Counted from the stretch's first letter, positions 52,840-64,000 are shown. The stretch is 64,000 bases of DNA from Vandiemenella viatica (GCA_031002005.1 CM061914.1:10588148-10652147), one strand, 5' to 3'. The notes: a model not told the origin generated them from the sequence alone. A program made the numbers and translations.

Positions 52840-53370
52840 ACTAGAAGTTCGCTGAGGTTAGGAACAAACCAGTCTTCCTCTTCCTAACAGTCAGCCCCAA
52901 GGCTCTTTCCCATGTAATAGACCACGCTGCAAGATGTGCGACATACACCATGCTTCCACCACTTTCATCAACCTTGTTACAGGGGAAAGCTTCCCTATCA
53001 TAGGACATGCCACCTGTGAAACCACCCATGTAATATACCAGTTAACATGCAACCACTGCCTGGCTTCATATATATGTTTGACCTCAAATGCACTCTCCAT
53101 AAGAATGAATAGCCACCGACAGACGGTGTTCACACAGAACCCAAAGCACCCAGTTGCTGCCCATGCCATAACCCACGACTTGAATAATTTCAACTCTTGT
53201 TACACAGTCCGTGCCATCAGAGTTCTCGCTAATAGCAGCAGTTTCTCTGAACTCAGAAGGTGGGAACTTGCCTACCAGTACAAACTTGGCACAAGGCAAC
53301 CACCTGGTCTCAACTTGAGATAATACCCGGTCATTATTATTAGTAGTATTACATATCTTGAACCTTTTTT
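52840..53370 (+). pseudogene. Penelope-like element relic 3, GIY-YIG endonuclease domain
   Basis: A 129-codon frame (52934-53323), with the same frame continuing upstream as a Cys-rich 'CNRPRCKMCDIHHA'. It contains VTGESFPIIGHATC, HVIYQLTCNHCLASYICLTS (VIY...YIC for GIY...YIG), LSIRMNSHRQ with the catalytic Arg, and PVAAHAITHDLNNFNSCYTV. It ends RRWELAYQYKLGTRQP and GLNLR. This is the full C-terminal endonuclease module of a Penelope-like element. The RT is absent upstream, so the copy is 5'-truncated, and Gly of 'YIG' is Cys. Confidence 0.82.
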
Positions 53371-53929
53371 ATTCCTCTCTTTTCCATTATCTATACTGAA
53401 CCACCACTAACCTAAGGTGTTGTTTACTTATTATTTTATATTTGTATAATATTTAATATAACTTTTTTTATAAATATATATATTTATTTCTAATTATATT
53501 TTGATCTTCCCACCAACCAGAGATTAGTTTGGATATTTATCTATGCTCGGGTATTAGCTCTGATTCACTGTCCCTCTACTCTTCCGATGTTTGAATTTAC
53601 CCCCACCATTTTCTCGACCGGCGGTCTTTCTGTGAGTCAGTCACCGGGTGCACCCACCTCTCATAATGTTCTCTCGTTGACAAAGGGTTTTTTCCCGAAA
53701 ATTTCTTTATTATTTGTGTTTGTGTCTTTTCTGTGTGTTCGCACCCCACATCCATCATCTAAAGGTAAGTGGTGGCTCATTTCCCTATCCTAATTTAATT
53801 CCTAATTAATAATTGTTATATATTCTTAAAGTGTAATTTTCCACCCAACTACTTTTGCCCTTTATGAATTTTAATTGTAAATTCTTTCATTGTTCTTGTT
53901 AAATTATTTATTAACTCGGAATTGGTCAT
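53371..53929 (+). other. 3' region of the Penelope-like relic; no gene
   Basis: Contains CATCCATCATCTAAAGGTAA and GTGGTGGCTCATTTCCCTAT (about 53750-53788), resembling the repeated units at 39.3-39.9 kb. Otherwise AT-rich. Confidence 0.4.
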
Positions 53930-54065
53930 GGTCTTTTTGGAGGAACTGTCCTGAATTTTTCCTGGAATGTTCTTGAGAAACACTGGTGAACCAAAATCTG
54001 GATAGATCTACTGGGAAACTCTTGAATGCCACGTTTTACTATTTCTGCTCACCCATGAGGCTCCT
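53930..54065 (-). mobile_element. Degenerate SINE copy
   Basis: Plus strand GGTCATGGTCTTTTTGGAGG and CTGGAATGTTCTTGAGAAAC follow, with heavy divergence, the order of the SINE units at 35.1 and 36.3 kb. Confidence 0.4.
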
Positions 54066-54428
54066 TAAGATGTTAGGTGTGGAAGAGAAGAGCAGAGATT
54101 ACATGAGACCACAGGGGGGCCCCCAGTAGCAGGAATATTGGTGTCATGGTAGCAGGAACAGCAATGATATGGTCAGGATTTTTGGTGAATATAATTTGTC
54201 ATCTTTCAGCTTTACAAATATTTGATTTGTCAGTCCTTTGCATTAAACTGGATGTTCGTTTAAATTAAATTGTAATTGGGTGGTTCCAAAGATAGCATGT
54301 CTTACGATTCCCCGATGGTGAACATAGTGGAAGGTCACACGACAACAAGTCACAAGGTTGTCTTATGTAGATAGCTTTAATGGATCAGGGAATTAAATGT
54401 CTGGCTGACTGGAATAGGAGCCCTGTAA

Positions 54429-55261
54429 TCTATGTATATAAAGATGTATGTATGTATGTATGTTTGTTTGTTTGTTTGTTTGTTAGTTTGTTTGTTCTTC
54501 ATACAAATCCACAGTTTTCATCCGTTCTGGATGAAACTTTGCACACTTATCCTTTGAAACAAGGAGAAAAATACTGTCTACATCTGGTTGAAAAATTATC
54601 TGTATAAATAATACATGTTGTCTCATAATTTCGAAATACTACTGAACGGCGATAGACAGACACATTGGATATGGAGGTCTCTCTACTGTTTTTCCGTGTA
54701 GCGGTCATGTAGCTCAGTGGGTAAAGCGCTGGCTTACTAATGTTTAGTTCGTGGTCTCTGGTTCAAATCTCCATGTAGGCTAAGATTTTTAAGAATTGTT
54801 TTTGATCGTAAGAGTCACGCCTGGGCCGTCGGTTATTCGGATTGAATGTTAAACTGTAGTGTGTGTGTGTGTGAACCGCAGTAATACTAATATAAATACG
54901 GAAGTAAGTCTCTGTCTTTTTGTTACGTTTTGACGATTAAATGGCTATATTGATACGGATGGAATTTGACAAGAAAATCTGTATGAAGGGCACAGGACAC
55001 TTTTTTCCAGTATGATTAACAGTTGTAGTCACGAAATTTTGAGACCTTATCGAATGGTGACAGAAATATGTCGGAAATTGATTCTCTTCAAGAGACAGGT
55101 TCGGCGGTAGAATGATGTAGTGATAGCTTTCCTGTCATATTATGCCGACTCGGTGTTGTTTGGGACCAATCCTTCGTTACCAATATTCAATTCATTTCTA
55201 TATTCAATTCTGGCAAAAAAAATTCTTAATCCACGCGTACGAAGTCGCGGGTATGAGCTAG
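54429..55261 (+). mobile_element. Helitron-like non-autonomous element (TC...CTAG, A/T flanks)
   Basis: Starts TCTATGTATATAAAGATG after an A and ends CGCGTACGAAGTCGCGGGTA...GAGCTAG before a T. This fits Helitron insertion between A and T with TC and CTRR termini. The short inverted CGCG pair lies about 20 bases before the end. The head has (GTAT)n and (GTTT)n runs (54446-54495), then GGATGAAACTTTGCACACTT, common in arthropod repeats of this type. No coding capacity. A tRNA-like segment sits inside. Confidence 0.5.
54706..54790 (+). repeat. tRNA-like SINE head
   Basis: GTAGCTCAGTGGGTAAAGCG matches a Pol III A box (TRGYNNANNNG) and GGTTCAAATCTCC a B box, at tRNA-like spacing. The acceptor and T stems do not pair well, so this is taken as a tRNA-derived retroposon head rather than a working tRNA gene. 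Confidence 0.55.
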
Positions 55262-55262
55262 T

Positions 55263-56869
55263 AGGCTATAGTTAATGAAATATGAGGTATAGGATAGCTG
55301 TGTAACAAGAACTGCAGTGTGGTCAGTGCCGGATAAGCCACGTAGCAAGAGTTGGAAAATACTATGCGAGGCATCATGCCTATGCTTCTCAATGATCTGG
55401 CTTTATTGAATGTAGCAAATTGTTTACTTAGAGGATTGATTTGGCCATTGTTAACTCAAAATTTGATTGGACTGTAACAAAAGAATCTTGTTTTGCTATC
55501 AAATTTGGGATAGTAATTGTTGTAAAGTAACTCTGGAGACTTGGTGCTGGAGTGTTAAGTAAGGGAATGATGTCAGAACATATTCATCTGTCATTGGATA
55601 GAAGAAAGTGGGGAGGTATACAGGTATATTAAGGTGGGTAATTGAGAGATGTACAGCTAGATACTTCACACATTATTATTAGAAATATGGGTATGTAAAG
55701 AATTCATAATGCCACTTACCACTCAGCTTTTTGTGATAACACTATGACAAGATATAGAGGCACGAAGTAGGAAATCATGTTTTGCACGATGTCCTAAGAA
55801 GTGATGGGGTCTCAGATACATGTAGGAAGATGAATATTTATCTGGATTCTGATACAATCAGTACCAGGTTTTCGGAAGATAAAGGAAATGGACTTAAAGA
55901 AATTCGAGGGAGGAGATTACAACTCAAAGAGAACCAACTCAAGATCATGAACGCACTATTTGAGCACTCATATGCAGATTGAATGAAAATACTGGGGACT
56001 TTTGACGGTCTTACTGAGGTTATTTTCAAGTCTGCCACATGCAAGATTCGCAAGGGATGTGACACACATGGGTGGCAAAGTACATCAACGTTGAACCTTA
56101 ATTTCAGATTGTTACTCCCACTCATTTAATGCTGTGGGCCTGTTGTTAGGGATATGTATCAGCAAATTACTATCTAAAAAAACTGTGTTGACAAAATAAT
56201 CTAATCAAATGTAATGGGATTCCCCATTGTGTGTCGCATTTCTGAGTAGAATTGGCAGTCTAGATAATTGCTTCCCAAATTGAAGGGATATTAATTAAAT
56301 TAAGTAAATGAGAATAGACATAAACATGATATAGAGAAATCTAGTAACTTTTGACCATTATGATTTTAGGTACCATATATTCCATTGAATTATAAATTTT
56401 TCATTATTACAAAAGTTCTGTTTTTATTCATACTAAGTAATTATATCAAGTATCAAATATATTTGTGCAGCTTTTTTATTTAATTATAATTTATTTATCA
56501 AGATCAAATTGGTTGAAAAATAAGTAAGTTATAAACTGTTTAACTTTGAATATTTTTTTAACAGTTCTATTGGTCAGAAAATTATGCTGTGATAATGAGA
56601 CAACATCATAATGTTGTATCAGAAGTTTCCTACCGTAATCAATAAGTTTAAATCTTTATATTTCATTAATTAAGTATGAAATGGGTGGCAAAATCAGTCT
56701 TGATTGCAAGTCTTTGTTTTCTAATGGATGAGGAGACTGGTATCAGACTACCATGTGTCTGCTGTGTTTAGGGAGCCACTGCTACTTGCAGAAGTTGGGG
56801 AAGTGATTTTGGAAGACAGTAAATCTTGAAACATTTTAAGTTTATTCTGATGAACCAGCAGTGGGTTAA
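55263..56869. other. No gene recognised
   Basis: AT-rich. The open frames at 55782-55982 (+) and 55838-56125 (-) overlap on opposite strands and show no known motif. No repeats recognised. Confidence 0.5.
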
Positions 56870-57115
56870 GATAATGACCACAAGCTGGCACTCAGTTTCA
56901 GCCACGAGGGCGTGGGAATATTTTCTTTCGTATATAACGGGATCGGGGACTGGAATAAGTTATCAAGAGAAATGAAGCATAATTTACCAAAAAACATTGA
57001 AATAACTTAAAGTTGAAATTTGTAGAGTGCAAAAGTAGGGGGGAACAGGAAAAGGGAAAAATTGGTGTGTAGGAAACTTGCCACAGAGTGTGCATTCTAT
57101 TGCAGTTAAATTAAA
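56870..57115 (+). mobile_element. LINE-B 3' end fragment (copy 7, diverged)
   Basis: GACCACAAGCTGGCACTCAG, then GGGGACTGGAATAAGTTATC, through the altered terminal hairpin block (CACAGAGTGTGCATTCTATT) to AGTTAAATTAAATTAAA. Confidence 0.8.
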
Positions 57116-57656
57116 TTAAACATGTTGAAATATTTAGATTGCTGGTTCTATATTATTGCACCATACCCCTTAATGTCACCAGGAGTGAACTAGTAACACA
57201 ATCAGGTAACATGACAGGAAAATGTCACAAATATTAGAATGACATTGTCAATCATTGATGTTGGAGTAAATTTAAATTTCAATATAAAAATCTATCTCAA
57301 ATACAATAAATAAGAAAATTTTAAAAATCCAAGTTTCTTGCTGAAAAGTGGCAACATTATGCAGCTCAGATTTCCCATCTTGACTTTATGAATGTGTATC
57401 TGCCACAACGGTGCAACTACCTATGCTTTACATTTAAAATCTGTTGCATTTTAAATAAAATGTTCTGAATTGAGTTACAGTATAGCTCTGAACTTGGCAT
57501 TATCAAACATATACAAAATTAATATACTTTTTTTTTTTTTATATTTACAATTAAACATATTTTTTATAAGTAAACATCCGAATTTCTGATTGTATAGTTG
57601 AACTTTAAATACTTAAAAAAAAAAAAAAAAATAGAACAACAGTGACCATGGCATGT
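57116..57656. other. No gene recognised
   Basis: AT-rich with poly-T (57528-57540) and poly-A (57615-57631) runs. No feature recognised. Confidence 0.5.
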
Positions 57657-58290
57657 TTAATTTAATTTAATCCAATTGCAATGGAGCACACGCTCCGGTT
57701 GCAATTTCCCTACACACCCATCTTCCGCCCATCCTGCAGCCATCTACATTTGCCCTCTACAAATTTTATCTTTAAATTCTTTCAACATTTTCGGTAAATT
57801 ATTCATCATTTCTCTTGGTAACTCATTCCAGTCCCTGACACCCTTACCTAAAAAAGAGAATCTTCCCACACTGTTGTGCCTGAAATCGAGTGCCAGCTTG
57901 TGGTCATGGTCATCTTTTCCCTTCCATGCACTACTTTTCATACCTATTGCAATATCTTTCCATGCCTCATCGCCAGTATATATCTTGTATACTTCCAAGA
58001 CCCTCTTCATCCTCCTCCTGTCTTGCAGTGAATCCTATTTCAGCTCCTTTATCATATCCATCACTGATTGCATTCTGGGATAATTTCCAGAAACAAATCT
58101 AGCAGCCCTTTTTTGCACCCCCTCCAACTCCTGTATTTGATACGTAAAATGAGGGTCCATACTACACTACCATATTCGAGCAATGGTCTGACCAAAGTTT
58201 TGTAATCCAACTCCCTCACTTCTCTCGTACATCCCCTCATTACTCTCTCCAACAAGTGCAGAATTTTGAAACCTTTACCTACCACCATGT
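57657..58290 (-). mobile_element. LINE-B copy 8 (C-terminal half and 3' end)
   Basis: The best-preserved C-terminal part of the family. Minus strand: GFKILHLLERVMRGCTREVR, LDYKTLVRPLLEYGSVVW, then MKRVLEVYKIYTGDEAWKD and SFLGKGVRDWNELPREMMNN, ending KICRGQM. The 3' hairpin is GGAGC-gtgt-GCTCC (57687-57700) with tail TTGGATTAAATTAAATTAAA. Only one or two frame breaks. Confidence 0.88.
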
Positions 58291-58329
58291 TCTACCATTC
58301 CTCAGTTTTATTTTATAAGAATAGTATTA

Positions 58330-59560
58330 GAGCCTATCTTATAAGTGGAACAACATGGGTTTAGGGCTGGAAGAAGCACAACAGATCTAATATTTTCCTT
58401 GAGAATAATGGTAGAAAAATATTGGGAAAGAGGGAAAAACCTAATTATTGTGTTTATGGACCTAGAAAAGGCACATGATAATGTTCCTAGATCAACTATC
58501 TGGAAAAGCCTAAGAAAACTTAAAATTCCAAAGTACCTGATTAGAAAGATCCAGATACTGTACAATAATTGCAAGAGCTGTGTCAATGTTGGGGATGGTT
58601 ACTCTGAATGGCTTAGCACAACCAAAGGAGTACAACAAGGAAGTGCCATTTCACCTCTTCTGTTCATAGCGGTGATGGATAACATCTTAAAAGAACTAAA
58701 GAGCACAATCAACAGAGATCTACAGGCATTGGTGTTTGCGGATGATGTGGCAGTATGGGATGAAACTGAAGAAGGAATACAAAACAAACTGAAAATGTGG
58801 AATAATAAGTTTGAAGAATGTGGAATGAAATTGAATAATAAAAAAAAACTGTAGCACTAAAAATAAGCCGAAAGATTACAGACTTTCATATAAAATTACA
58901 AGACCACCAAGTTGAAGTTGTTGACCAATTCAGCTACCTGGGGAGCATAATTGCTAGTAATGGTAGAAGTGATTCAGAAACATTGAATAGAGTAACCAGA
59001 GGAGCCAACTTTTACAGTACTGTGCGAGGCTTACTATGGGACATGAAGGTTCCCAGAAAAACAAAAATTGTCTTGTACAAATCATATCTCATTCCTGTTC
59101 TCACATATGCTTTGGAAACATGCACACTAACATCAAGGGACCTTAGCAAGATCCAAGCATGTGAAATGAAGTTTCTTAAAATGGCCCTCCAGAAAACTAG
59201 ACTTGACCACATAAAGAATGATGAAATTAGATCAAACCTAGAGCTAAGGGAATCCATGGAAGAGAGACTTAGGTCATCAAGTGCTTTGGGCTTGTCGCGA
59301 GAATGACTGGAACAAGACTACCATAAACTTATTTGTAAAGAAGGATAGTGGGCAAAAGACCATTGGGAAAACCAAGAAGAAGATAGACAGACCAATTGAA
59401 GGAGGACAGAGAGAAGAGGCTGGAACTGGCAATATATCACGTACCAAGAAACTTTTCTGGATAGGAGACAGCGGAAAACGATCGTATACAACAACCAAGG
59501 CTCGTAAACCACACCCGGGAAACTGGAGATGGTTCCCAACGATAATAATGAGTAATTGAA
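58330..59560 (+). mobile_element. LINE-F: RTE-like LINE relic
   Basis: RT open frame 58345-58854: EQHGFRAGRSTTDLIFSLRI, VFMDLEKAHDNVPRSTIWKS (first Asp), GVQQGSAISPLLFIAVMDNI and ALVFADDVAVWDETEE (FADD). A short shift at about 58845 is followed by QFSYLGSIIASNGRSDSETL and LYKSYLIPVLTYALETCTLT (58983-59270). Then comes a broken C-terminal tail with DSGQKTIGKTKKK and RKPHPGNWRW. The motif set is that of RTE-type LINEs. No endonuclease, so 5'-truncated next to LINE-B copy 8. Confidence 0.85.
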
Positions 59561-59563
59561 ATA

Positions 59564-60297
59564 CAGTAGAACTCCAATTATCCGAACTCCGACTATCCGA
59601 ATCGCTGAATTTCCAAATCGCTTTTTTTATGACGTGCGTGGAACAAGTTGAAAGGCATACCAACTGAAGAACAGAAGAAAAAGGAGAAAGAATCTCAAGA
59701 AAAGGAAAGGGAATAGACAGCAAGAGATGGGGATGATGTGTCACTTGAGGAATTCAGAAACATTCTTTTAAAAATTCCTTGATGTTCAGAATTTAGTGCT
59801 GAAATATATGAGAGTGGGTGGTGTGTGATTCATGAAATTCTAAATGATGATGAACTTATTGAAAATGTGAAAGAAGAAAGTGTCGAGGAAGATGACCTTC
59901 CTGCTGAAGATGAACCATCAGTTGGTCAAGCATTTGCCAGCCTTGAAACTGCGTTGAAGTGGATGGAGCGTCAGCCCGAATGTGACCACATGTAACTTCT
60001 CACCATCAAGTGGATGCGAAGCTTGGCTGCCTGAAAATGGATGAATACAGTCAAACAGCTTACTTTGACTGAGATGTTCAGCAAGAATGTACATTACTTG
60101 TAAGCTCACTTGACACACTTTTCATTTAATTAACTAAAAGCTCTTTTTCTTCCAAAATAGTTTTTTCTCCTATTTTCAACCTACATACAGCAATTAATTA
60201 AAATAGACCCTTCTTTCGGAAAAATCAAGTTATCCGAATATTTGATTATCCGAATGGGGTCTGGTCCCAATTGATTCCAATAATTGGAGTTCTACTG
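59564..60297 (+). mobile_element. pogo/Tigger-type transposon remnant
   Basis: Flanked by TA (59562-59563 and 60298-60299). Termini are inverted: left CAGTAGAACTCCAATTATCC, right ...AATTGGAGTTCTACTG. Further ATCCGAAT-type subterminal repeats follow. The interior (59880-60000) reads EDEPSVGQAFASLETALKWM, the 'ALxALExALxW' C-terminal segment of Tigger transposases. The DDE core is absent. Confidence 0.85.
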
Positions 60298-60299
60298 TA

Positions 60300-62545
60300 C
60301 CTAAATGACACACTTTAAACACCCCCTACAAATACGCTTCAACATCCGCCATTCCTTCCAGGCTTTATAATTGATTTGAAATTTTCCTAACATTGAATTT
60401 GTTGATAATCATGTTACCATATCTTCTAAGGACCTCTAGAATCTCTCTCACATTATCGTCATGTTAAATGGTTATCGGATACTTATCACTGTCTCAAAAT
60501 TTATCTCTTCCTTTGGTGGGCTATTTCCCCACCATCTTTGTGAACCTTTTCCCCTCTTCAATCGGAGTATTTTTCCTGTACTCTTCATTCAGCAGAGCAT
60601 AAACAGTCAAGTTACAGCATACTGTGTTTCTGATTTGAAGTTACTGTAGATGTTCTATGAGACTGAGATCTGTATAATTTGTTTTAGTACTAAATGGTGA
60701 AGAAAGAAATTATTCTAAGTACAGTTGATAGTTTTCTCCAACATTCTGATAGTGAGTCATTGTATCTTCAATAGTCTGCTGTTACCTATTTGTGTGGATT
60801 TCATTGGATATGAATCTCATTTCTTGGATAAATAGTAGTTTAATATTGTTGTTGAGTACTTTGACCAGTTAAATTTCTTTACACATCTTGTACCCATCAT
60901 AGAAAATAAATTTGGTTTTCTGTTCTATTTGTGGTGGAGTCAGTCCACTGTGCAGTACAGACGGGCTGCGGATACGAGGGCACACACGCGAGACAGCTGA
61001 AGGCCATCATATGTCGAAGTGGGACTGTATTTTGATCGTTTAATTGCTTTAATCGTTATTATTAATTAAAGTTGATTTTAATTTCAGTGATTTAATATAT
61101 GACAAGTAGAGTGACTTTAATTTGCAATCATGTATGTATTGTAAAAATGCCGTAACCTGGCAATTCAGGAATTAACATGTATTTTAACATGGACTTGGTG
61201 TATTTAACTGTAGTCAGTATAAACAGTCAAAAGTATTTAACAGTCGAATACCATTACCCTAAACTAATTTTCATTACAATAGATAAAATTATCTAGCAAA
61301 TGAATGACAGAATAATTTAACAATTAAAGTTCAATACCAACAATGAACAATAAATGGAAAACCTTAAAGATACGAAACAAACTCAAAGATACACCAGGCA
61401 CCAGTTAATTGAGAATTACTCATCAGAAGGATAATTAAACTGCACGCATCTTAACTCGGGCTCCAGGCTTAGATAAAACATGTCTCTTATCAAGCAACTT
61501 TATTTGCACGCGATGTTGCAGGGTAAACTCGAGTGAAGTATATGCACAAACACATTGAAAATGATCATAATGAAATTGTCTGTACCGTTATCTGCAGTTG
61601 AACCGAGCTGCACCAGTCGCTTGGAGAAACGGACTCTCCGATACTCATTCTGTGTAGTACCAGATGTTTACTTAGAATAAATTACTAATACTACAGCGTG
61701 TTGTCCGTGGGGAGCAGACTCTTCAGCGTCTGTAGGGTGTCAGCATCCAATCCATTGACTCCTCCAATCAACTCTGTTCCCCTTCCACAAACCGGACTGG
61801 CATCTCCAGTAGCCAGTGGAGTGTTGCCTCTTCTCTGCCAACCATTGCTCCCACATGCAAATGATTGTTGATAATAATTGGCAACATTTATTAACAAAGT
61901 CTTCCTTGGAGAAACACACAGAAATTAATTCATACATCACACACTTCAATAGTTCCTCACTTTTTATCGGACAGGGTCACGGATGACGTCAAATGCCTTT
62001 CTTCTCTCTTCCACACTTGCATACCTACGCCTAAGATTGACAGTAAAGTGTCCACCTCCAAAGCTCCCTTATTAAACTAAGTGCTTTTTTTTTTGTGGAT
62101 GGAGCAGTTGGTTAGCTTGACATTCCTTGCCAACTTTTTAGCTGGGACATTGACCTATTGTTTGATGCTGGCCTGACACCTGGAGATACGGCTACACATG
62201 CTCATTTATCCCTTGTCAAGCTGCGTATATACTGAGAGATGCAATCAAATCTGCAGTCTCGCTCCCAGAATATAACGCTGGGAGTTCCACCTATCCTTTC
62301 ATTTCAAAATTATATATTACAATATGTTGGGTACTCTTTGCGTTATACTACAATATACAAATATGAATGTTTACGAAATGAAAAATTTCTGCAGTTCATA
62401 CTTACAACACCATATAGCAGGTTTCTCTTCTTTTAAGGTCTTCTACATATACGCAAGGTTTTGGTATTGAGAGCAGTGATGGAGTTGCCCAGTTGGAAAT
62501 GGTGGTTTGTAAACTGACGTAATAGTTAAACTGTAGGGTTTGGCA
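60300..62545. other. No gene recognised
   Basis: Two kilobases without recognised coding or repeat boundaries. The minus-strand frames at 61691-61949 overlap in different frames and show no family motif. Confidence 0.5.
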
Positions 62546-62549
62546 GTAA

Positions 62550-62870
62550 CTATTTCATTAAATTCCTAGATGTTGAAAACGTTACTTTTGGCATACATAG
62601 CTGTCCATGGGCAGGTGAGGGAAGAATCACTATCCAAATGTATCCTGCAATCTCGCCCCTGCTTTCCAAATCTTTTTCAGTCATGTGAGTTTCTTGAACT
62701 GCTAAGTTGTCAGTTTTGAGGTCAGTAGCTTGTATACTATGATATTCACATTTAGCATTTGTTAGTCCTTCTGCATTTATTTGGAGAATGTGAATGCTAG
62801 GTCCAAACATTCTGGTTGGTTGGTTCCGATAAGTGCCTTTTTTCAGTTTCGTTTTCATCTTTTAATGTTG
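62550..62870 (-). mobile_element. LINE endonuclease N-terminal fragment (Jockey-type, probably LINE-H)
   Basis: The frame 62858-62550 reads IHILQINAEGLTNAKCEYHS, LAVQETHMTEKDLESRGEIA and GYIWI, then PAHGQLCMPKV. This is the start of a LINE endonuclease (Asn in 'LQIN', catalytic Glu in 'VQETH'), truncated after about 100 residues. Confidence 0.75.
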
Positions 62871-62884
62871 CTTTGTGAAGATGA

Positions 62885-63085
62885 AACATCTTAATAAAAC
62901 AGAAGCATGATCATTCCATTTGAGGAATATAATAGCACATCGTCAGCTCAAAGTGAACTTCTGCCTCCAAAGAATGAAACATAATTTCTACCCTAAATAT
63001 CTTGGTATCCTTAATGTTAAAAAATAAACCTGGAAAAACACAACTCAGAAACTTAAAATCTGGAACAACATCAAGAAGAAGCTTC
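62885..63085 (+). mobile_element. LINE-H RT fragment
   Basis: Plus-strand readings with shifts: HRQLKVNFCLQRMKHNFYP, KYLGILNVKK and LKIWNNIKKKLQF, matching the minus-strand relic at 47.5-47.6 kb. It lies between two minus-strand LINE fragments. Confidence 0.65.
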
Positions 63086-64000
63086 AATTTTCTTTCTTTC
63101 CGGTATTCCTAAAGTCCATGTTTCGCTACCATAAAGAGCTGTGCTCCACACAAAGAGTTTCAAAAAGTTCTTTCTAATTCCTAGATCAAGATTTGAAACT
63201 AAAAGGTTTCTCTTCTTCATAAAGGCTCTTTTTGCTAGTGCTATTCTGCTTTTGACATCATTCCTGCTTCAGCCATTGGTTGTAATTTTACTGCCCAAGT
63301 AACAGAATTCGCTTACTTCTCCTATTGCATCCGATCCTATTTTTATATTTAATCTACTAGTATTGGTATCATTTCTGCTACATTTCCTCACTTTTGTCTT
63401 GCTTTGATTTATATTCAGTCCAAAATCTTCCTTCAGTATTTTGTTCATGCCATTTAGTAACTTCTCAATATCCTCAGCCCTCTCTGCTAACAAGACAATG
63501 TCATCAGCAAATCGTAGCATACTCATTTTTTCTCCCTGAAAACTTATGCCACATGGAAATTTTTCTTTGACTTTCTTCATTGCTTCTTCTACATACAAGT
63601 TGAATATTAACGGGGATAGACTACAACCTTGTCCCACACCCTTTTTAACTGATGCATGTCTCTCGTGATTCTCTACTTTTATTATAGCCACTTGATTCTT
63701 ATATAGTTTATAGAGTATTCTTCTATCTCGATACTTTAGACCTGACTTCTTTAAAATTTTGAACATCTTGTCCCACCTAACATTATCAAAAGCTTTTTCT
63801 AAATCAACAAATGCCATAAAAGTATCTTTGTTTTTCTTTATCCGCCCTTCAAGTATTAATCTTAAAGACAGAATTTTTTCCCTTGTACCACGATTTTTCC
63901 TAAACCCAAACTGATCTTCACCTACTATCTCTTCTACTACCCTTTCCATCCTTCTGTATATTATTCTGGTCAATAATTTTGAAGCATGTGTTGTTAGACT
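63086..64000 (-). mobile_element. LINE-G: RTE-like RT, runs off the right edge
   Basis: The frame is open from 63973 (and beyond the edge) to 63269: GEDQFGFRKNRGTREKILSL, FMAFVDLEKAFDNVRWDKMF (first Asp), GVGQGCSLSPLIFNLYVEEA and MLRFADDIVLLAERAEDIEK (FADD), then EFCYLGSKITTNG. After the stop, ALAKRAFMKKRNLLVSNLDL and LFVWSTALYGS continue to about 63090. The RT motifs are intact. The upstream part lies outside the window. Relics of the same family are at 32985-33230 and 34514-34800. Confidence 0.85.

Noticed and set aside
54706..54790. Functional tRNA gene
   Set aside because: A and B boxes are good, but acceptor and T stems pair poorly and there is no clear terminator, so it is treated as a SINE head.
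56847..56853. CTGATGA, the core of a hammerhead ribozyme
   Set aside because: No matching GAAA core and stems nearby, and it is not in a Penelope-like element. I found no convincing hammerhead elsewhere.
61691..61949. Overlapping minus-strand frames with Trp/Gly-rich composition
   Set aside because: Two different frames overlap, neither with a recognised family motif. Not supported.

Overview
This window is eukaryotic nuclear DNA from an arthropod, almost certainly an insect. It is AT-rich, has spliced genes with GT-AG introns, and is dominated by transposable elements of types usual in insects. Large introns and old, nested repeats suggest a large hemimetabolous (perhaps polyneopteran) genome. 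The order cannot be fixed from sequence alone.

One host gene can be assembled with confidence: mitochondrial small-subunit ribosomal protein uS15m (mRpS15), plus strand, four exons between 31862 and 51462. The splice phases join into an uninterrupted 302-codon frame. Intron 1 is about 16.3 kb and is full of repeats. Intron 2 is 75 bp. Intron 3 holds a mariner relic and a LINE relic. A second protein-coding unit lies antisense in intron 1 (41110-42818). It is an uncharacterised, cysteine-rich, multi-copy arthropod protein of about 570 residues, broken only at a run of five G.

Layout. 1-8 kb: LINE relics (R1-like; 'LINE-B'; a 'LINE-A' fragment) and a GC-rich GIY-YIG retroelement remnant. 8.1-14.9 kb: a Ty3/Gypsy-type LTR element with near-identical LTRs, a 4-bp target duplication, a gag frame and a deleted pol, interrupted by a non-autonomous hAT element with an 8-bp duplication. 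15-22 kb: LINE relics and a PIF/Harbinger transposase relic. 21.9-31.6 kb: a Russian-doll locus. A LINE-B copy is split by an almost intact CR1-like LINE (LINE-A) with an SGNH-esterase ORF1, an endonuclease/RT ORF2 and a 5' array of 117-bp monomers. That array is split by a P-superfamily DNA transposon retaining a THAP exon, and a second copy of the transposon splits the LINE-B copy further on. 31.8-51.5 kb: the mRpS15 gene, with nested terminal-inverted-repeat elements, a 1.8-kb long inverted repeat, Penelope-like relics, the uncharacterised gene, tandem repeats and Helitron-like elements in its introns. 52-64 kb: Penelope-like GIY-YIG copies, a tRNA-like SINE head, LINE-B copies, an RTE-like LINE, a pogo/Tigger remnant and further LINE fragments.

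The strongest signals are the two P-like/THAP elements with exact 8-bp duplications, the monomer array whose 117-bp period is restored exactly by removing one P copy, and a canonical -1 frameshift heptamer at the LINE-A ORF1/ORF2 overlap. Next come the intronic long inverted repeat, the frameshifted zinc-binding protein, and a recurring ~24-bp motif shared by several repeats. No bacterial features (operons, CRISPR arrays, Shine-Dalgarno sites) are present. Family names LINE-A to LINE-H are local labels used only here.
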